Positions 5,351-9,452 of a DNA stretch of 9,452 nucleotides are shown piece by piece. The notes beneath the pieces are model-generated. The model saw only the letters and a list, made by a program, of their open reading frames with translations, had not been told where the DNA came from and did no database searches. Origin of the DNA: an uncultured Chlamydiae bacterium (GTDB lineage: Bacteria; Chlamydiota; Chlamydiia; Chlamydiales; Rhabdochlamydiaceae). Numbering within the stretch: the stretch's first letter is position 1; the number at the start of each line of letters is the position of its first letter. Location of the stretch: positions 1 to 9,452 of the forward strand of contig CAMFJP010000044.1 of assembly GCA_945957075.1 (NCBI GenBank). Direction: 5' to 3'. The translations under genes and the position numbers were made by a program.

Positions 5351-6630
5351 TTTTTGATGCCACAACCTCTATTACAGCAGATCAGCCAGCTACCATCTCT
5401 TCCTTAGAGGCAAGTTACGAAGATAATGTGCTGCATTTAAAAGGAGATGTTCTTTTAGAACATGCCCTTGGCACTATGAGCGCAGAGTATGCGGAGCTAA
5501 AGACGCCAATTGAAGGAGCGTCTTTATCCGATATTGTGTTGAATGGAAGGGTACGCCTGTTTCTTCAAGATGGTGCGGAGCTAGAGTGTGCTAGAGCAGA
5601 GTTAGATCTTCATGCGTTTAACGGCACCCTTTTTGGAGAAGAGGGAAGGGCCGTTTCTTATATAAAGAACGATTCTCCCGCGATGCATGTGCAGAGTCAA
5701 CGCATTGATGCTCTTTTTCAGAAGGTGCAAGACGTCTATTCTCTAAAACAGCTGCGCGCCCAAAAGGGGGTCAGCGTATTGTATGCGCATGACTACAGTA
5801 TTGGCGCTGATTGGGCCGTTTATGAAAAAAAAGAGGGAGAAGAAACTTTTATATTTTACCCTTTGGAAGGGCAGCTATGCTCTGTAAAGTATAAAGGGGA
5901 TGAGCTACATGGCAAAAGAATAGATGTAGATCTTGTTAAAAAAAATATATTTATAACAGATCCCAACGCCACAATTACCTCGCTACAGGGGCTTTGTCGT
6001 ATAAAATGTGAAGCGCTACTTGTGCAGCAGCTGCCACGAAGTTTAACGCTAAGTCAACATGTGCATGTAGAACATGCCCTTTGGGGGACAGTCGAGACAG
6101 AGGGTAAAATGACGATTTTATCTAACCAGTTAGAGGCTCTTGGCAAAACTAAAATTGTGTATGAAGATAGAGAACTTACGTGTGAAGGTCGTTTTATTTT
6201 GGATCAAGATAAACAGGTATGTCATCTAATTTGTGATCCTGGGCATAAACTCATTTATCAAGATAAAGATATGCGCATTCTAGCCGAGCGTGCAGATATT
6301 CAATATGAAAAGCTGGGAAATAAGATGCAGCCTGTGCATATCGCTCTTACAGGCGCTGTTCAGCTTCAAGACAGTCGCCCTGAAAACGCGCGCGTTGCGC
6401 TCGCAGATCGAGCGGACTGCGATGTCAAGACAGGCCTTACGGTCCTTTTTGCCTCTTCGGGGTCGCCCGTATTATTTGTTGATACAGAACGCAATATGCA
6501 AATGAGCGCTTCAGAGGTGCGTATTATCAAAGATCCGGCAAGTGGCATAGAGACAGTTCAAGGTGTTGGCTGTGTGCGGTTTTCTTTGACGCCACAAGAG
6601 ACTCAGTTAGTAGATTTTTTGCGTAATTAG
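5347..6630 (+). CDS. OstA/LptA-like LPS transport protein lacking a signal peptide
   Basis: This 427-residue protein is made of repeated short beta-strand units of the OstA/LptA type, for example NVLHLKGDVLLEHALGTMSA (27-46), a second near 67-88, GVSVLYAHDYSIGADWAVYE (141-160), GHKLIYQDKDMRILAERADI (299-318) and a final GIETVQGVGCVRFSL (400-414). Proteins of this fold form the periplasmic bridge that carries LPS to the outer membrane. It is more than twice the size of E. coli LptA (about 185 aa), implying several stacked jellyroll modules. Unlike LptA it begins MIFDATTSIT with no signal peptide or membrane segment, and the frame opens only at 5326, so no upstream start can supply one. It overlaps the lptC-like stop by ATGA, in the -1 frame relative to it. 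Either it is the C-terminal part of a longer LptC-LptA protein, or its export is unexplained. The fold call is fairly good; the exact role is inferred. Confidence 0.72.
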   Translation: MIFDATTSITADQPATISSLEASYEDNVLHLKGDVLLEHALGTMSAEYAELKTPIEGASLSDIVLNGRVRLFLQDGAELECARAELDLHAFNGTLFGEEGRAVSYIKNDSPAMHVQSQRIDALFQKVQDVYSLKQLRAQKGVSVLYAHDYSIGADWAVYEKKEGEETFIFYPLEGQLCSVKYKGDELHGKRIDVDLVKKNIFITDPNATITSLQGLCRIKCEALLVQQLPRSLTLSQHVHVEHALWGTVETEGKMTILSNQLEALGKTKIVYEDRELTCEGRFILDQDKQVCHLICDPGHKLIYQDKDMRILAERADIQYEKLGNKMQPVHIALTGAVQLQDSRPENARVALADRADCDVKTGLTVLFASSGSPVLFVDTERNMQMSASEVRIIKDPASGIETVQGVGCVRFSLTPQETQLVDFLRN

Positions 6631-6632
6631 GG
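6629..6632 (+). promoter_or_regulatory. Ribosome site deciding the lptB start
   Basis: AGGG, partly in the stop codon of the LptA-like gene, ends 6 nt before the ATG at 6639. For the alternative TTG at 6633 the spacing would be zero, so the ATG is the likely start. Confidence 0.6.
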
Positions 6633-6638
6633 TTGAGC

Positions 6639-7361
6639 ATGTACATATTAGAAACAGATGAACTAGTTAAGAAGTATGGGGGAAAGTCTGTTGTCAATGG
6701 GGTTAGCTTTTCCGTAAGAGCCGGGGAGGTCGTTGGCCTTTTAGGCCCCAATGGCGCTGGTAAGACAACCGCATTTTATATGACAATTGGTCTTATTCGC
6801 CCCGATGGGGGAAAGGTTGTGTTTAAAGGTCAGGATATTACACACATGCCGATTCACAAACGCGCAGAAATGGGCATGGGTTATCTTGCACAGGAGCCCT
6901 CCATTTTTCGAGGTCTGACAGTTCAAGAGAATATCTTATGTATTTTGGAAACGCTAAACATCTCTAAGAAAGAGCGTTCTTTACGCTTGCAAGAGCTGCT
7001 CCAGGAACTGCATTTGGAAAGATTAGCTAAGACCCGTGCAGAGCATCTGTCTGGTGGCGAAAGGCGTCGGCTTGAGATTACAAGAGCGCTCGTTACAAAC
7101 CCCTCTTTATTACTTTTAGATGAACCCTTTGCTAATATTGATCCCATTTCTGTTGCCGATTTGCAGCGTCTTATTATTTTGCTCAAAAATAAAGGCATTA
7201 GCGTTTTGATTACAGATCATAATGCCAGAGAGGTTTTTTCTATTGCAGATAGAAGCTACCTTGTGCGTGATGGCAAGGTGCTTTTATCAGGAACACCGCA
7301 GGAGCTTCTTGCCCACCCAGAGGCCCGCACATCCTATTTCGGCCACGATTTTTCTTTGTGA
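6639..7361 (+). CDS. lptB: LPS export ABC transporter ATPase LptB
   Basis: This 240-residue cytoplasmic ATPase powers LPS extraction from the inner membrane together with LptF and LptG, which are not in this window. All ABC motifs are intact: Walker A GPNGAGKTT (36-44), Q-loop Gln at about 85 (YLAQEPSIFRGL), signature LSGGERRR (137-144), Walker B LLLLDEPFANIDP (157-169) and the switch His in TDHNARE (about 192-198). The LSGGERRR signature, AQEPSIFRxLTV segment and DHNxRE ending are typical of LptB and set it apart from general ABC ATPases. The frame also opens at a TTG at 6633 (242 aa), but the AGGG site favours the ATG at 6639. It follows the LptA-like gene by 8 nt and completes the kdsA-lptC-lptA-lptB operon. 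Confidence 0.95.
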   Translation: MYILETDELVKKYGGKSVVNGVSFSVRAGEVVGLLGPNGAGKTTAFYMTIGLIRPDGGKVVFKGQDITHMPIHKRAEMGMGYLAQEPSIFRGLTVQENILCILETLNISKKERSLRLQELLQELHLERLAKTRAEHLSGGERRRLEITRALVTNPSLLLLDEPFANIDPISVADLQRLIILLKNKGISVLITDHNAREVFSIADRSYLVRDGKVLLSGTPQELLAHPEARTSYFGHDFSL

Positions 7362-7405
7362 GAGACCCTATTGAATTTTATTTTCAGTCTGCTACCTTAT
7401 AATTT

Positions 7406-8455
7406 ATGGAACAAAATAAAATTTGCCTAGCTAGTGATAACTGGACCCCAGCGCACCCTCTTATCATCAAATCCGTTACTGAGGCAAATGAAGGCTATGC
7501 CCCAGCTTATGGCTCAGATGCTTGGACGGAAGAGGCGGGGAATCTGATTCAAAAGGTCTTCAAAAGCACATGCAAAGTCTTTGTTGTGCCCACGGGCACG
7601 GGAGCAAATGTCTTCGCCCTTAGACTGTGCTCTAAAGCATATGAGTCGGTTATGTGTGCAGATATTGCGCATATTCATTATCAAGAGACTGGTGCCGCTG
7701 AGGCGCTGGTGGGATGTAAACTTCTAACAGTGCCAAGTCAAGAAGGGAAAATCACGCCGACAGAGGTAATAAAAAAACTAAAAAAAGAAAGAGCCTTTGG
7801 AAAACACTCTACATCCCCCCGTGTTTTATCGATCACTCAACCGACCGAAGTGGGGACAGTTTATACTCTTGAGCAGCTAAGAGCACTCGCGAAACTGTGC
7901 AAGCAAGAAAATCTTCTACTTCACATGGATGGAAGCCGCTTGTATAATGCAGCGGTAAGTTTAAATGTATCGTTATCTGAAATAGTAGAAGCTGCTCAAG
8001 TCGATATTCTAGCTCTTGGTGGAACTAAAAATGGACTCATGGGAGCAGAGTCTCTTGTGATTTTTAACGAGCATTTGCAAGACGGTAGCGACCACCTGCA
8101 TAAGCAAATGTTGCAATTGCTTTCAAAAATGCGCTATTTGTCTGCACAGTATATCCCGTTTTTCAAGGATAACCTGTGGCACACACTTGCCACTCAAGCC
8201 AACCAAAAAGCACAAGAAATTGCTTCTATTATTACGTCTACTCCTGGTCTGTCTTTAAGTTATCCAGTTGAGACCAATCAGATTTTCTTCACGGCACCAG
8301 CGTCCTGGATTCCACTTATCCAAGAGAAGGTTTTCTGCTTTCCTTGGGATGCTGAAAAAAATGAAGTTCGCTTTATTGCTTCTTGGAGCACTTCAGAGCA
8401 AGACATTCAAGAGATACGATCTATTTTTTCTGAGGTATCTAAATATCCAAAGTAG
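7406..8455 (+). CDS. ltaE: Low-specificity L-threonine aldolase family PLP enzyme
   Basis: This is a 349-residue fold-type I pyridoxal-phosphate enzyme of the threonine aldolase/beta-eliminating lyase family, which splits L-threonine or L-allo-threonine into glycine and acetaldehyde. Visible landmarks are SDNWTPAHP near the start (family: SDTVTxP), YGSDAWTEE (35-43), the phosphate-binding VPTGTGANVFAL (61-72), HIHYQETGA (89-97) with the His that stacks on PLP, HMDGSRLYNA (173-182) with the Asp that binds the PLP nitrogen and the Arg for the substrate carboxylate, and GGTKNG (205-210) with Lys208 as the likely Schiff-base lysine. Length is normal. It follows lptB by 44 nt on the same strand. 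No ribosome site is clear; a TATAAT three bases before the ATG is too close to be this gene's promoter unless the start is further downstream. Its 3' end overlaps the convergent lipoprotein gene by 17 bp. Substrate specificity cannot be told from sequence. Confidence 0.92.
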   Translation: MEQNKICLASDNWTPAHPLIIKSVTEANEGYAPAYGSDAWTEEAGNLIQKVFKSTCKVFVVPTGTGANVFALRLCSKAYESVMCADIAHIHYQETGAAEALVGCKLLTVPSQEGKITPTEVIKKLKKERAFGKHSTSPRVLSITQPTEVGTVYTLEQLRALAKLCKQENLLLHMDGSRLYNAAVSLNVSLSEIVEAAQVDILALGGTKNGLMGAESLVIFNEHLQDGSDHLHKQMLQLLSKMRYLSAQYIPFFKDNLWHTLATQANQKAQEIASIITSTPGLSLSYPVETNQIFFTAPASWIPLIQEKVFCFPWDAEKNEVRFIASWSTSEQDIQEIRSIFSEVSKYPK

Positions 8456-9089
8456 TCGATGGACAACTGAGGTTGGTATTATAACGTGTAATAGGAAGGA
8501 GTGAATTTAAGGGGTTGGAAGGATTCCAATGATCTTTTAATGTTTCGTAAGGGATTTTAATGATTGGAGGGCTATCTGTCCCTCCTGCGACGGTATAAGG
8601 TTGAAAAACAATACACAAAGCTTCTGATTCAAGAAAAAATGCGTGAATTAAATTGAAATGAAGAAAAGTCAAAAGCGGTGTCTTGCCCGAAAAATAAGAG
8701 GAGGCAATCGCATCTGTTTTTAAAAATTGTTCACAGTAGGTGCGAAGCCATTCTTTTTCTGTAGGGGTAGAAAACACTTCTTGAAGCATTATAGGCAGAA
8801 ATTTTCCACGCTTGTTGTAAAAAGTGATTCCCTCATAATATTTTTGCTCATGAGGAAGGTGATCATAAATTGAAATTTTTCCAAATAATGAAATTACATG
8901 ATCAGAAAAAAAAACAGTCTTTAATGAATAATGCATATGAAAAGGGCCTTGATTCGGAGACTGTTTTAAAATTTCTTCAATGAATTGTTGTTTGCATAGA
9001 TTTAGATTTTTTAACGGATCATTATCTACTTGTGAACAGCTTGTCAACACAAGTAGCGTTGACACGCCGATGGCAAAATAATCGTTCAT
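8439..9089 (-). CDS. Lipoprotein with DUF3298 (RsiV-like) domain
   Basis: This 216-residue protein starts with a hydrophobic segment ending in the lipobox LTSC (15-18), so Cys18 is likely lipidated and the protein anchored to a membrane facing the periplasm. The rest resembles the DUF3298 region of RsiV: a GITFYNKRGKFLPIMLQEVF segment (about 87-106; family: ..D..TGK.l.L.dlF) and the ending VFQPYTVAGG (161-170) plus IPYETLKDHW (179-188). In Bacillus RsiV this domain binds lysozyme, so binding an extracellular or periplasmic protein or peptidoglycan-active enzyme is a reasonable but unproven guess. Unusually, the n-region of the signal peptide has no Lys or Arg. The ATG overlaps the stop of the upstream partial gene (ATGA) with no ribosome site of its own, so it depends on translational coupling. 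Composition is more AT-rich than the LPS operon. Confidence 0.78.
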   Translation of the reverse strand: MNDYFAIGVSTLLVLTSCSQVDNDPLKNLNLCKQQFIEEILKQSPNQGPFHMHYSLKTVFFSDHVISLFGKISIYDHLPHEQKYYEGITFYNKRGKFLPIMLQEVFSTPTEKEWLRTYCEQFLKTDAIASSYFSGKTPLLTFLHFNLIHAFFLESEALCIVFQPYTVAGGTDSPPIIKIPYETLKDHWNPSNPLNSLLPITRYNTNLSCPSTTLDI

Positions 9090-9452
9090 GTAATAACAAT
9101 AAATGAATGATTGTGATGTTCTGGTCTAAGGTACATAGATCCTGTCTTCATATGCACAATAGTAGCATGTAACCTGCCCTCTAGAGTTATTTGAATGGCG
9201 TTTTGTTTTACAAGCCAGATGCTGTTTCCTGACTGATTAACGCAATATTCGGTAATAACGCCACGTTTTTTATGAACACCGGTAATATACCATTTGTCGA
9301 TAAAGTCTTCTTTTCCTTCTTTCCAGCCTTCAATGCGTTCAATAGCTATTCGAAGTTTTTCAAATTCTTCATTAGAAAGGTTTTTAATTAATTTATTAGG
9401 ATCAAGCTTTGAAATGGAAAGTAGCATACGTCGGTAGTCGGCAGCGTTATGT
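9086..9452 (-). CDS. 3' part of a gene with DUF3892-like C-terminal domain (runs off the window)
   Basis: About 121 residues are visible. The frame stays open through the window edge (reading HNAADYRR just before the first Met), and no ribosome site precedes the ATG at 9427, so the real start is probably outside. The visible part has a charged helical segment (DPNKLIKNLSNEEFEKLRIA, then IERIEGWKEGKED) followed by WYITGVHKKRGVITEYCVN, a Gln-Asn-Ala-Ile helix, EGRLHATIVHMKTGSMYLRP and a His-rich tail. The pattern I-T-G-V-x-K-x-x-G-x-I-x-x-Y, then E-G-x-L-x-A-x-x-V, resembles DUF3892. Similar tails occur at the ends of large modular proteins, including Rhs-like proteins, but no core repeat is visible here. 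It overlaps the lipoprotein gene by 4 nt (ATGA), so the two are expressed together. The family call is tentative; the function is unknown. Confidence 0.65.
   Translation of the reverse strand, partial: HNAADYRRMLLSISKLDPNKLIKNLSNEEFEKLRIAIERIEGWKEGKEDFIDKWYITGVHKKRGVITEYCVNQSGNSIWLVKQNAIQITLEGRLHATIVHMKTGSMYLRPEHHNHSFIVIT

Noticed and set aside
7398..7403. TATAAT just before the threonine aldolase ATG.
   Set aside because: It ends 2 nt before the ATG at 7406, so its transcript would begin inside the gene, and the nearest TTGAAT is 21 bp upstream. The N-terminus at this ATG matches the family.

Overview
The window looks like a piece of a bacterial chromosome from a Gram-negative, LPS-making organism. 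My best guess is a chlamydia-related bacterium (Chlamydiota, 'environmental chlamydia' type). The reasons are moderate GC, a kdsA gene followed directly by LPS-transport genes ending in an lptB-type ATPase (an arrangement I recall from Chlamydia, though kdsA-lptC-lptA-lptB clusters occur elsewhere too), and the general style of the KdsA and hypothetical proteins. This assignment is inference and not proven by the window.

Left part (1-1918, minus strand): a two-gene operon encodes a MarR-type regulator fused to a GNAT acetyltransferase, followed 10 nt later by a CsaA-like tRNA-binding-fold protein. A plausible promoter with an overlapping operator-like palindrome lies just upstream of the regulator. 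The bases between this operon and the next gene (1506-1918) hold no gene. They contain several hairpin-forming copies of a short extragenic repeat built around the core TAACATGAGT. Another copy lies at 80-110, just downstream of the CsaA-like gene.

Middle (1919-3400, minus strand): a compact, signal-peptide-bearing outer-membrane secretin stands alone, with no other secretion gene in view. It is divergent from the next cluster across a 93-bp gap.

Centre (3494-8455, plus strand): a 143-aa unrecognised protein, then kdsA (Kdo-8-P synthase, metal-dependent type), an LptC-like membrane-anchored protein, an OstA/LptA-like protein and the LptB ATPase, followed by a low-specificity threonine aldolase. 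kdsA/lptC and lptC/lptA overlap and lptB follows 8 nt later, so this is a tight operon. It links synthesis of Kdo, the LPS inner-core sugar, to LPS export across the envelope. The LptA-like protein has no signal peptide of its own, which makes the 4-nt lptC/lptA junction the main puzzle of the operon.

Right part (8439-9452, minus strand, visibly more AT-rich): a lipoprotein with an RsiV-like DUF3298 region overlaps by 4 nt the 3' end of a gene that runs off the window. That partial gene ends in a DUF3892-like domain and resembles the C-terminal tail of a larger modular protein. The pair could be an effector/toxin tail with a lipoprotein partner, but this is speculative. The lipoprotein gene and the threonine aldolase gene converge and overlap by 17 bp.
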